A stretch of 17,741 bases of DNA from SLNP01 sp964446435 (lineage in GTDB: Bacteria > Bacteroidota > Bacteroidia > Bacteroidales > VadinHA17). The translations under genes and the position numbers were made by a program. The stretch lies in contig CAYUOS010000062.1 in the NCBI GenBank assembly GCA_964446435.1, positions 1-17,741 of the forward strand, written 5' to 3'. The notes under the pieces were generated by a model, which had not been told where the DNA came from, searched no databases, and saw only the letters and a list, made by a program, of their open reading frames with translations. Below, piece after piece: positions 7,144 through 14,657 of the stretch. Position 1 is the first letter of the stretch. Each line of letters starts with the position of its first letter.

Positions 7144-8832
7144 CTACTGTCCCGGTTTGTGTACGACCTTACCGCCTGTAATTGTATAAAGCACCTGAGT
7201 TTTCATAATCTCACTCTCAGGTATGGTGAGAAGATCTTTGTCAGTAATTACAATATCGGCGAGATATCCTGGTTTCAGAATTCCCTTTCTGTCTTCCATG
7301 AATTGTGCATAGGCCGACCCCCATGTATAGTACTTAATAGCCTCCTCCATCGTCAGTTTCTCTTCAGGAATCCAACCGTCTCCCTCTTCTCCCATCCTGT
7401 CTTTTCTTGTCACTGCTGCGTAGAGACCCTCCATCGGGTTCAGCGGCTCAACGCTGTAATCTGATCCGAAAGCCAGAATAGCTCCGGCGTCGAGCAGGCT
7501 TCTCCATGTGTATGACCACCTGCTTCTCTCTTCGCCTATTCTCTTGACTATAAACCTCTTGTCGGTTATACAGTGAGTGGGCTGCATCGAAGGTATCACC
7601 CCCAGCTCTGCGAATCTGGGTATATCACTCTCGATCAGTATCTGGGCATGCTCAAGTCTGTGGCGGCTGTCGCGTCGGCCGTTCTTTTCAATCGCAGCCT
7701 CACACATGTTCAATATCCAGTTGTTTGCTTTTGGCCCGATAGCATGAATCCCAATCTGAAATCCCATTGAATCTGCCGTGAGTATCCTCTTTTCCATCTC
7801 CTCGTAGGTCACCATCGCCAGTCCGTCCTTGTCGGGTTCGTCGCTGTATGGTTCAAAAAACATGGCTGTGGTGGAACCAAGGGTTCCATCCATGAAATCT
7901 TTCAGGTATCCGAAGCGGATCCAGTTTCCTTCTGCCGGATATTTTTCAGCCAGCTCACGGTACCTCAGGAGCCTCGACTTATCGTATGTAAGCACAGCCC
8001 CGATATCAATCCTCGAGGTCAGTTCTCCCTGTGCAAGCAGCTGATCATACATCTCCCAGCTTGCCGCACCGGGTATCTGGATGCTTGTCAGTCCAAGCTC
8101 CCTTGCATTCTGCAGAGCCATAAGGTACCCGATTCGGGTGCGCTCTGCCTCCTCTTCCGGTGTACGCTCGACCCTGACAGCACCATACTTCAGTATATTC
8201 ATTGCTGTCTCCTTGAAAATACCTGTTGGCTCGCCGGTAACCGGATCGCGTACTATCTCACCACCAAACGGATCGGGGGTGTTCTTCGTAATGCCGGAAT
8301 TCTTTATCACATAACTGTTTACCAAAACACTGTGACCGTCGGTACGGCTAAGTACAACAGGATTGTTCGGGGATACCGCATCAATAAGCTCCTTTGTCGG
8401 CCATTCCCTTGTGGTGAACATCTCATGCTCCCAATGGCCTCCACGGATCAGCTCGCCTGGTTTCGACTTTGCCACCTGGGCCCTTACTTTTTCTGTAATA
8501 ACGGCAGGATCGGTAACATACCTGAGTTCAACGTAATCGGGATTAACCGGTCCGAAATGGGCGTGAGCCTCATTGAAACCCGGAATTACCAGTCTTCCTC
8601 CGGCATCAATTACTTCTGTCACTCCCTTTTCAATATATTTTGACACAGCCTTTCCTTTTCCCACGGCAATAATGAATTCACCCTTTATGGCAACAGCTTC
8701 TGCGTAGGGATTTTTATCATCAATTGTAAGTACCTTACCGTTAAGGATTACCATGTCGGCTTTCTGCGACTCTGTGCATGAGTTCATTGAGACCATAATT
8801 ATTACAATCAGTACGAGAACAACTTTTTTCAT
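7144..8832 (-). CDS. Lipoprotein amidohydrolase (amidohydrolase_3, YtcJ/NfdA-like)
   Basis: This 562-residue metal-dependent hydrolase belongs to the amidohydrolase_3 branch, like YtcJ and N-substituted formamide deformylase. A lipoprotein signal is visible (MKKVVLVLIVIIMVSMNSC, Cys19), so it should sit in the envelope, unlike cytoplasmic relatives. The TIM-barrel metal motifs are HAH (H90, H92), K311 in KDFMDGTLGS, H363 in IHAIG, H391 and H395 in HRLEH, and D458 in FGSDYSVEP. The flanking small beta-domain is formed by ADMVILNGKVLTID at the N-terminus and GYLADIVITDKDLL near the C-terminus. It is transcribed divergently from lepB. Members hydrolyse C-N bonds of formamides or related amides; the substrate here cannot be read from the sequence. 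Confidence 0.9.
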   Translation of the reverse strand: MKKVVLVLIVIIMVSMNSCTESQKADMVILNGKVLTIDDKNPYAEAVAIKGEFIIAVGKGKAVSKYIEKGVTEVIDAGGRLVIPGFNEAHAHFGPVNPDYVELRYVTDPAVITEKVRAQVAKSKPGELIRGGHWEHEMFTTREWPTKELIDAVSPNNPVVLSRTDGHSVLVNSYVIKNSGITKNTPDPFGGEIVRDPVTGEPTGIFKETAMNILKYGAVRVERTPEEEAERTRIGYLMALQNARELGLTSIQIPGAASWEMYDQLLAQGELTSRIDIGAVLTYDKSRLLRYRELAEKYPAEGNWIRFGYLKDFMDGTLGSTTAMFFEPYSDEPDKDGLAMVTYEEMEKRILTADSMGFQIGIHAIGPKANNWILNMCEAAIEKNGRRDSRHRLEHAQILIESDIPRFAELGVIPSMQPTHCITDKRFIVKRIGEERSRWSYTWRSLLDAGAILAFGSDYSVEPLNPMEGLYAAVTRKDRMGEEGDGWIPEEKLTMEEAIKYYTWGSAYAQFMEDRKGILKPGYLADIVITDKDLLTIPESEIMKTQVLYTITGGKVVHKPGQ

Positions 8833-8984
8833 AGGTCAGTAGGGTTATTATTTCAGCACCGAAATATAGTCAAATCAGATGGTCTATCATGATCATGTTA
8901 CTATATTATACAATATGTTTATTCAGTTTTTTTAAAAAAGTCAGCTTAACAACCCTGAAGTTTTCTGATTACGACAATAAATAG

Positions 8985-8992
8985 TTACTTTG
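8985..8992 (+). promoter_or_regulatory. Candidate -7 element for lepB
   Basis: TTACTTTG matches TAnnTTTG at seven of eight positions, 23 bases ahead of the lepB ATG. It lies in the 183-base divergent region between lepB and the amidohydrolase. No clear -33 TTG is seen, so this is tentative. Confidence 0.35.
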
Positions 8993-9015
8993 TACCTTCA
9001 TTAATAAAACGGGCA

Positions 9016-10401
9016 ATGGTTCAAATACTTAAAAATAAGTATGTTAAATTTATAATTGCGGCGATACTCTACATTATGTGGGTTATCTGGCTTGGCAATT
9101 TCTGGTGGCTTATTGGTCTGGCAATACTATTTGACATATATGTAACCGAAATTGTCAACTGGGCCTTCTGGAAAAAAAGGGAAGGCAGAAACCATGTTGT
9201 TATAGAATGGCTCGATGCCCTGATATTTGCTGTTATTGCAGTTACCATTATCAACATCTTCCTGTTCCAGAACTACCGTATCCCTACAGGTTCGATGGAG
9301 AAGTCGCTGCTTATAGGAGACCATCTTTTCGTTAGCAAGGTAGCATATGGTCCACGGCTCCCGAATACTCCCATTGCTTTTCCCTTTACCCAGCACACAA
9401 TGCCGGTAACAGGAGGCAAGTCATGGTCAAATATTATTCAACGGCCATACAAAAGACTTAAGGGTTTCAGGAGCGTCGGCCGTTTTGATCCGGTTGTTTT
9501 CAACTTTCCCGAAGGAGACACGGTAGCTGTTGAAAACCAGGCTACAAGTTACTATGAGATAGTAAGGGAGACGGCCCGGTTTATAAAGGCCAATAATGCA
9601 ATTACCGGTGGGGCTGCCCTGAGTGATGAGGTTTTGCATAGCCTGGCCAGAAAGGAAGTATGGCGCAGATATACAATAATATACAGACCTGTTGACAGAA
9701 GGGATAATTACGTGAAGAGGTGTGTGGGCCTGCCCGGCGATACTATTCAGATAAAAGATGCAGTACTCTACGTTAACGGCGCGAAAGCTGAAGAGAAGCC
9801 TACGATGCAGCTGACGTATATTGTGAGCACAAATGGTACAAGGATAAACCCCAGGGCTCTTGAGCGTCTTGAGATATACCGTTCAGACCAGCAGATGGTC
9901 GGAAGTGCCTACCTGTTTCCCCTTACCGGTGAAAATGCGACGGCATTGCGCTCATTTGCCAACGTTACCGATGTTACCCCACGAATTTCAAGGGCAGGAG
10001 AATATGAACCATACATATTCCCGCACAGTGAAACCTATCGGTGGAACCAGGATAACTTCGGTCCCCTGTGGATTCCGGCAAAAGGTGTAACGATTCACCT
10101 CGACAGTACAAATCTCTGTTTCTACAGGAGAATCATTGATGTTTACGAAGATAACGACCTGAGAGTTGAAAACGGAAGAATCTATATAAACGGAGAACAA
10201 GCCGATAGTTATACCTTTAAAATGGACTACTACTGGATGATGGGAGACAACAGGCATAACAGCGCTGATTCGAGGTACTGGGGATTCGTGCCTGAAGATC
10301 ATGTGGTTGGAACCCCGAAGTACATCTGGCTCTCAATAAACAAGGAGGCCAAGGGGTTGAAAAGGATCAGGTTCGGCAGAATGTTCATGAAGGCAAGATA
10401 A
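9016..10401 (+). CDS. lepB: Signal peptidase I
   Basis: This is a 461-residue S26 serine protease that removes signal peptides at the outer face of the inner membrane. Two hydrophobic stretches (about 10-45) and a helix (about 66-84) anchor it. The Ser-Lys dyad is visible: S93 in IPTGSMEKSL and K234 in NYVKRCVGLPGD. The C-terminal box GDNRHNSADSRYWG lies at 410-423. About 140 residues separate the Ser and Lys boxes, and about 170 lie between GLPGD and GDNR. This makes it much longer than E. coli LepB (324 residues) and fits the large Bacteroidota form. It ends at a heptamer array and a hairpin terminator. Confidence 0.95.
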   Translation: MVQILKNKYVKFIIAAILYIMWVIWLGNFWWLIGLAILFDIYVTEIVNWAFWKKREGRNHVVIEWLDALIFAVIAVTIINIFLFQNYRIPTGSMEKSLLIGDHLFVSKVAYGPRLPNTPIAFPFTQHTMPVTGGKSWSNIIQRPYKRLKGFRSVGRFDPVVFNFPEGDTVAVENQATSYYEIVRETARFIKANNAITGGAALSDEVLHSLARKEVWRRYTIIYRPVDRRDNYVKRCVGLPGDTIQIKDAVLYVNGAKAEEKPTMQLTYIVSTNGTRINPRALERLEIYRSDQQMVGSAYLFPLTGENATALRSFANVTDVTPRISRAGEYEPYIFPHSETYRWNQDNFGPLWIPAKGVTIHLDSTNLCFYRRIIDVYEDNDLRVENGRIYINGEQADSYTFKMDYYWMMGDNRHNSADSRYWGFVPEDHVVGTPKYIWLSINKEAKGLKRIRFGRMFMKAR

Positions 10402-10405
10402 GACT

Positions 10406-10440
10406 GGCTCAGGGCTCAGAGCTCAGGACTCAGAGTGCAG
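10406..10440. repeat. Heptamer array, 5 units, just after the lepB stop
   Basis: Five seven-base units follow without indels: GGCTCAG, GGCTCAG, AGCTCAG, GACTCAG and AGTGCAG. The array starts four bases past the lepB stop codon. The first two units equal those in the array beside trmD, in the same + strand orientation, so the two sites belong to one repeat family. Confidence 0.9.
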
Positions 10441-10456
10441 GGTTAATGGCATAAAA

Positions 10457-10485
10457 GAGAGGCTGCCTTTTTGGGACAGCCTCTT
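10457..10485. terminator. Hairpin terminator between lepB and rplT
   Basis: AGAGGCTG (10458-10465) pairs perfectly with CAGCCTCT (10477-10484), and an extra G-U pair extends the stem by one. The loop is 11 bases. Short T-rich stretches follow on both strands, so it probably ends both lepB (plus) and the thrS-infC-rpmI-rplT operon (minus). Confidence 0.75.
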
Positions 10486-10507
10486 ATAATTATTGCAAGC
10501 GAAGTTT

Positions 10508-10855
10508 CTATTCCTTTACTCTGTCGACGATTGCCCTGAAGGCCTCCGGGTGGTTCATGGCCAGGTCGGCGAGGGTCTTCCTGTTAAGGGCGATTCCCTT
10601 CTTCTGAACTTTACCCATGAATTCAGAGTAGCTCATATCATACTGGCGTACACCTGCATTGATTCTTTGTATCCAGAGGGCTCTGAATTCGCCCTTCTTC
10701 TTCTTTCTGTCACGATAGGCATAGCCTAACCCTTTCTCAAGGGTATTCTTTGCTACTGTCCAGACATTTTTCCTGGAACCGAAGTAGCCTTTTGTCTGCT
10801 TGAGGAGCTTCTTCTTTCTGGCCCTCGATGCAACTGAATTTACTGATCTTGGCAT
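10508..10855 (-). CDS. rplT: 50S ribosomal protein L20
   Basis: These 115 residues match L20 length and sequence style. The very basic N-terminal arm is MPRSVNSVASRARKKKLLK, followed by GYFGSRKNVWTVAKNTLEKG and YRDRKKKKGEFRALWIQRIN. The globular end contains MSYSEFMGKVQKKGIALNRK. L20 binds 23S rRNA and is needed early in large-subunit assembly. It is the last gene of the operon, 95 bases downstream of rpmI. That gap carries a possible hairpin that could be an L20 autoregulatory site. Confidence 0.97.
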   Translation of the reverse strand: MPRSVNSVASRARKKKLLKQTKGYFGSRKNVWTVAKNTLEKGLGYAYRDRKKKKGEFRALWIQRINAGVRQYDMSYSEFMGKVQKKGIALNRKTLADLAMNHPEAFRAIVDRVKE

Positions 10856-10875
10856 TGTTTTACTTTTTTTGGATG

Positions 10876-10905
10876 GCAGCGCTCATGTCTGAGTCTTAAA
10901 GCTGC
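10876..10905 (-). promoter_or_regulatory. Candidate structured leader upstream of rplT
   Basis: In the rplT mRNA a nested hairpin can form: GCAGC pairs with GCTGC outside, and CTCA pairs with TGAG inside around a GACA loop. There is a seven-base bulge on one side and a single base on the other. It ends about 20 bases before the rplT ATG. L20 represses its own operon through leader RNA in several bacteria, so this is a candidate site. The stems are short and the call is weak. Confidence 0.3.
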
Positions 10906-10950
10906 GCAACCGGTTAATAATCGATTATCCTGCTTGATAAGAACAAGTTG

Positions 10951-11148
10951 TTATTTAAGACCCAACAGAAGCTTGATGTTACTCTCATCAGCCTTGTGTA
11001 CCTCACCAAAGTAGGTAAGATTTCTCTTACGCTTGGTTGCCTTTTTGGTGAGAATGTGGCTCTTAAACGCATGCTTGCGCTTAATCTTCCCTGTTCCGGT
11101 AAGAGAAAATCTCTTCTTTGCACCCGGATTTGTTTTAATTTTTGGCAT
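10951..11148 (-). CDS. rpmI: 50S ribosomal protein L35
   Basis: This 65-residue, strongly basic protein has the L35 hallmarks MPKIKTNPGAKKRFSLTGTG near the start and KRKHAFKSHILTKKATKRKRNL in the middle. It is a small component of the large ribosomal subunit. It lies 24 bases downstream of infC, in the usual infC-rpmI-rplT order. Confidence 0.97.
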   Translation of the reverse strand: MPKIKTNPGAKKRFSLTGTGKIKRKHAFKSHILTKKATKRKRNLTYFGEVHKADESNIKLLLGLK

Positions 11149-11172
11149 CAGTCAATAGTTATATGTTGTTTA

Positions 11173-11730
11173 TTAAGTCTTCTTTTTTGGGGCCAGCGAT
11201 ATTATCATCCTCTTGCCCTCGAGGCGTGGCAGCTGTTCTACCTTGCCGTATTCCTCAAGATCGTTTGCAAAACGGAGCAGAAGCACTTCACCCTGTTCCT
11301 TGAAAAGAATTGATCTTCCCTTGAAAAAGACATATGCCTTTACCTTTGCTCCCTCCTCGAGAAATTTTATCGCGTGCTTAAGTTTAAAGTTATAGTCGTG
11401 ATCATCGGTATTAGGCCCGAATCTTATCTCCTTAACCACAATCTTGGTGGCTTTGGCCTTCATCTCTTTCTGTTTCTTCTTCTGCTGGTAAAGAAACTTC
11501 TGATAATCTACGATCTTACAAACCGGCGGATCGGCACTCGGGGAGATCTCAACAAGGTCAAGCTCCATTTCATCTGCAAGCCTGAGAGCATCCTGTATGC
11601 TCATTACCTGTTGTTCAATACCTTCACCAACTACTCTGACAACCCTGGCAAGAATACGGTTATTGATCCTGTGCTGTGCCTGTTTCTGTGGCTGGTGTCT
11701 TCCCTGACGGTTAAAACTAAACTCAGCTAT
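11173..11730 (-). CDS. infC: Translation initiation factor IF-3, ATA start
   Basis: IF-3 binds the 30S subunit, keeps it apart from 50S and rejects poor start codons. An ATG-only reading begins at 11604 and gives just 143 residues, lacking the family's N-terminal strand. Extending in frame to ATA at 11730 gives 185 residues. The added part includes RINNRILARVVRVVGEGIEQQ, which matches the normal IF-3 N-terminus before SIQDALRLADE. A perfect AGGAGG sits eight bases upstream of the ATA (complement 11739-11744). The N-domain is followed by the lysine-rich linker DYQKFLYQQKKKQKE and the C-domain with VKEIRFGPNTDDHDYNFKLKH and LAPKKKT at the end. A non-AUG infC start is known as a self-regulatory device in E. 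coli (AUU). The gene is 34 bases downstream of thrS. Confidence 0.93.
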   Translation of the reverse strand: MAEFSFNRQGRHQPQKQAQHRINNRILARVVRVVGEGIEQQVMSIQDALRLADEMELDLVEISPSADPPVCKIVDYQKFLYQQKKKQKEMKAKATKIVVKEIRFGPNTDDHDYNFKLKHAIKFLEEGAKVKAYVFFKGRSILFKEQGEVLLLRFANDLEEYGKVEQLPRLEGKRMIISLAPKKKT

Positions 11731-11738
11731 GGTTCGTT

Positions 11739-11744
11739 CCTCCT
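11739..11744 (-). promoter_or_regulatory. Perfect Shine-Dalgarno sequence that sets the infC start
   Basis: AGGAGG on the minus strand lies eight bases before the ATA codon at 11730-11728 and 134 bases before the first in-frame ATG. Strong Shine-Dalgarno sites are otherwise rare in this window, as usual for Bacteroidota. Its presence here fixes the non-AUG start. Confidence 0.8.
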
Positions 11745-11764
11745 ATTTTTGGTTAATAATAAAT

Positions 11765-13711
11765 CTAAACACTCAATTCTTTCCTGATTTCAGCATTGAT
11801 AAAGGAGACAAACTCATCGATTGTCATTACTCCCTTATCGCCTTCACCCTGCTTTCTGACCGCAACAGTACCACTTTCAGCCTCTTTTTCACCCACGATA
11901 ACAAGATACGGGATTCTCTTTAACTCATTATCCCTTATCTTTTTACCTATTTTTTCGTTCCGGTCGTCAATTAAGGTGCGAATATCGGAATTATTCAGAA
12001 TATTCAAAACATTTTTGGAATATTCATTGAATTTTTCACTTATAGGCAGAATCACAACCTGCTCAGGAGCAAGCCAAAGTGGGAATTTGCCTGCGGTATT
12101 CTCTATCAGTACAGCTACAAATCGCTCCATCGACCCGAAGATAGCCCGATGGATCATAACTGGCTGATGCTTTGTATTATCAGCCCCGTTGTAGTAGAGT
12201 TCAAATCTCTCCGGAAGGTTATAGTCTACCTGAATCGTTCCCAGCTGCCACTTCCTTCCGATAGCGTCGCGTACCATAAAGTCAAGCTTGGGCCCGTAAA
12301 AAGCAGCCTCACCCGGTACTACTGTTGTATTGAGGTTCATCTCGGCGGCAGCTTCGATAATTGCCTTCTCGGCTTTATCCCAGTTTTCATCCGATCCGAT
12401 GTACTTATCCTTGTTATCAGGATCGCGAAGTGATATCTGGGCAGTGAACTCGGTGAAATTGAGCGCCTTGAAAATATACTGCACCAGTTCTATAATACTC
12501 TTGAATTCATCCTTTAGCTGATCAGGCCGGCAGAAGTGGTGTGCATCGTCCTGGGTGAAGCTCCTTACCCTTGTTAGTCCGTGAAGCTCTCCGCTCTGTT
12601 CATACCTGTAGACAGTGCCAAATTCTGCGAGCCTCAGGGGTAAATCCTTGTACGAATGAACAGTTGCATTGTATATTTCGCAATGATGCGGACAGTTCAT
12701 AGGTTTAAGCATGAACTGTTCACCCTCCTGTGGCGTTGTCATGGGTCTGAACGAGTCAGCCCCGTATTTTTCATAATGGCCCGAGGTCTTGTACAGATTA
12801 ACATTGCCGATGTGAGGGGTAGCAACCATCTTGTAACCTCTTTCCTTAAGCACCCTTGTCATGAAACCAACCAGTTGCAGTCTCAGTTCGGCACCTTTTG
12901 GAAGCCAGAGGGGTAGACCCATGCCCACCTTCTGTGAAAATGTAAATAACTCAAGTTCCTTACCTATTCTCCTGTGGTCTCTCTTTTTTGCCTCTTCGAG
13001 GAACACCATGTATTCATCAAGCAACTTCTGCTTCGGGAATGTAATACCATAAACCCTTGTGAGCATCTTGCGCTTCTCGTCGCCCCGCCAATATGCTCCG
13101 GCAAGGCTAAGCACCTTTATTGCCTTTATGGGCTCTGTTGACGGTAAGTGCGGACCGCAGCACAGGTCTGTAAAATTGCCGTTCGAGTAAAGACTGATGG
13201 TTCCGTCCTCCAGCTCAGAGATAAGTTCAGTCTTGTATTCGTCACCCTTCTTTCCGAACAGTGACAGGGCATCGTCTTTTGATATCTCTTTTCTGTTATA
13301 CCTGCTGTTACCGGCTGCAAGCTCCTTCATCCTCTGCTCAATGAGAGGCAGGTCTGCATCGGTAATCACTTTTCCATCACCCGGATCGACATCGTAATAG
13401 AAGCCGTTCTCGATGGCAGGCCCTATGCCAAACTTGATGCCCGGATAGAGAGACTCGAGTGCCTCTGCCAGAAGGTGAGCGGAAGAGTGCCAGAAGGCGT
13501 GCTTGCCCTCGTCGTCTTCCCACTTGTGCAACAAGATTGAACCATCGGCTTCTATAGGGCGCGTGGCATCAACAAGTTCACCGTTGAAGGTAACCGACAA
13601 TACCTCTTTAGCCAGTCTCGGACTGATCCTCTCGGCTATCTCCAGACCGGTAATTCCCTTCTCATATTCTCTTACCGACCCGTCGGGGAAGGTTATGTGT
13701 ACTATTTCCAT
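11765..13711 (-). CDS. thrS: Threonyl-tRNA synthetase
   Basis: This is a 648-residue class II synthetase that charges tRNA-Thr. The N-terminal TGS domain (about 1-62, HITFPDGSVREYEKG) is followed by the editing domain. That domain carries HSSAH (75-79) and DLCCGPHLPSTEPIK, whose Cys and His complete the serine-editing site. The catalytic core has the zinc-binding cysteine in MNCPHHCEIY and motif 2 as EFGTVYRYEQSGELHGLTRVRSFTQDDAH. The C-terminal anticodon-binding domain includes LWLAPEQVVILPIS. The length is normal for bacterial ThrRS. It is the first gene of the thrS-infC-rpmI-rplT operon, with a -7 element just upstream. Confidence 0.98.
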   Translation of the reverse strand: MEIVHITFPDGSVREYEKGITGLEIAERISPRLAKEVLSVTFNGELVDATRPIEADGSILLHKWEDDEGKHAFWHSSAHLLAEALESLYPGIKFGIGPAIENGFYYDVDPGDGKVITDADLPLIEQRMKELAAGNSRYNRKEISKDDALSLFGKKGDEYKTELISELEDGTISLYSNGNFTDLCCGPHLPSTEPIKAIKVLSLAGAYWRGDEKRKMLTRVYGITFPKQKLLDEYMVFLEEAKKRDHRRIGKELELFTFSQKVGMGLPLWLPKGAELRLQLVGFMTRVLKERGYKMVATPHIGNVNLYKTSGHYEKYGADSFRPMTTPQEGEQFMLKPMNCPHHCEIYNATVHSYKDLPLRLAEFGTVYRYEQSGELHGLTRVRSFTQDDAHHFCRPDQLKDEFKSIIELVQYIFKALNFTEFTAQISLRDPDNKDKYIGSDENWDKAEKAIIEAAAEMNLNTTVVPGEAAFYGPKLDFMVRDAIGRKWQLGTIQVDYNLPERFELYYNGADNTKHQPVMIHRAIFGSMERFVAVLIENTAGKFPLWLAPEQVVILPISEKFNEYSKNVLNILNNSDIRTLIDDRNEKIGKKIRDNELKRIPYLVIVGEKEAESGTVAVRKQGEGDKGVMTIDEFVSFINAEIRKELSV

Positions 13712-13728
13712 AATAAAAAAATCGGATG

Positions 13729-13736
13729 CAAAGATA
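13729..13736 (-). promoter_or_regulatory. -7 element for the thrS operon
   Basis: TATCTTTG on the minus strand is an exact TAnnTTTG match, 17 bases upstream of the thrS ATG. No clear -33 TTG lies 19-21 bases further upstream. There is no room for a T-box or long leader between this element and the gene. Confidence 0.5.
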
Positions 13737-13795
13737 GTTATTATTTGGATTGGCCCTGCATGTCAGGTTAATATCAAACAACGCTGAAAAATAGA

Positions 13796-13827
13796 TTGTT
13801 CAAAGTATCTCGTTGGCATACTATTTG
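13796..13827 (+). promoter_or_regulatory. Possible promoter of the PKD lipoprotein
   Basis: TTG (13796-13798) is followed by 20 bases and then TACTATTTG (13819-13827). This resembles the -33/-7 pair with one extra base inside the -7 element. It lies 32 bases ahead of the ATG at 13860, in the divergent region with thrS. Confidence 0.3.
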
Positions 13828-13859
13828 GATTACCTGTGTGAATTGCAAAACCCTGTATT

Positions 13860-14543
13860 ATGAAAAAGATTTTACCCATAACAGCACTGATAGCTCTGGC
13901 GATGGTTTCATGCGAACTTCAGCCTGATGCATATTTCTACACCGACAAAGTTGATGTCACTACCGGCGAACCCATCGCCTTCACAAACAGTTCATACAAT
14001 GCCTTCAGGTATGAATGGGATTTTGGCGATGGAAGCAGGTCAACTGCCGAGAACCCGATTTACGCCTATAGTTCAACCGGATCATTCCAGGTTATGCTGG
14101 CGGCTATTTCCAAAAAGGGTAATGTAAGTTACGCATACCAGACAATTACAGTCAGGTTCCCCACCACCCTCGAGGTAACGGTACTTGAATTTTTCGACGA
14201 ATATCCGGTTGCGGGTGCCAGTGTATTGCTTTACCCGACACTCAGGGACTGGGATAATGAGACCAACGGAATTGTTGAGGGAGTTACCAACAGTGCCGGC
14301 AAGGTGGTATTTACAAATCTTGATCCAAAGCCATATTATCTTGATATTCTTGAGAATAACCACAACAACTATGCATTCAGGGATGAACTCGATTACTGGA
14401 TATACCATTCAATAATTACCCCTTCGTTGCTTCCCAACCAGATAAACCGGTACACCGCATATGTTGACTACGTTGGAGGGAAAGGGGAGGGCACACTCGA
14501 ACGCCGCGACCGCAAGGTGGTGGTTGTGAGGCCTGACAGGTAG
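13860..14543 (+). CDS. PKD-domain lipoprotein
   Basis: This 227-residue protein has a lipoprotein signal (MKKILPITALIALAMVSC, Cys18). It has one PKD domain (about 22-99) marked by YEWDFGDGS (51-59), ENPIYAYSSTGSFQVML and TITVRF. A second beta-domain (about 103-205) has VAGASVLLYPTLRDW and GVTNSAGKVVFTNLDPKPYYLDIL, typical of carboxypeptidase-regulatory-like or SpaA/CNA-B-type folds. The C-terminus is basic. It is probably a surface or periplasmic lipoprotein with a binding or structural role. It stands alone, 114 bases ahead of the M14 peptidase gene on the same strand. No enzymatic motif is present. Confidence 0.85.
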   Translation: MKKILPITALIALAMVSCELQPDAYFYTDKVDVTTGEPIAFTNSSYNAFRYEWDFGDGSRSTAENPIYAYSSTGSFQVMLAAISKKGNVSYAYQTITVRFPTTLEVTVLEFFDEYPVAGASVLLYPTLRDWDNETNGIVEGVTNSAGKVVFTNLDPKPYYLDILENNHNNYAFRDELDYWIYHSIITPSLLPNQINRYTAYVDYVGGKGEGTLERRDRKVVVVRPDR

Positions 14544-14627
14544 CAGTCATGCATCAGTGGTAGCCCAACGCCTCTCCTGATATTACCCGATATGTTGTAA
14601 AATATTATTTATAAGCGGGAAAAGGTC

Positions 14628-14635
14628 TATTTTTG
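14628..14635 (+). promoter_or_regulatory. -7 element for the M14 peptidase gene
   Basis: TATTTTTG is an exact TAnnTTTG match, 22 bases ahead of the ATG at 14658. It suggests this gene has its own promoter and is not simply read through from the PKD lipoprotein gene. A good -33 element is not evident. Confidence 0.45.
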
Positions 14636-14657
14636 GGTGAAATAAAACCTACAATCC

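Noticed and set aside
9016..10401. Signal peptidase with unusual insertions as a novel fusion
   Set aside because: The long segments between the Ser, Lys and GDNR boxes fit the generally larger Bacteroidota LepB. I see no separate recognisable domain in them.
13712..13859. T-box or other leader riboswitch upstream of thrS
   Set aside because: An exact -7 element lies 17 bases from the thrS ATG, which leaves no room for a leader, and no T-box sequence is visible.
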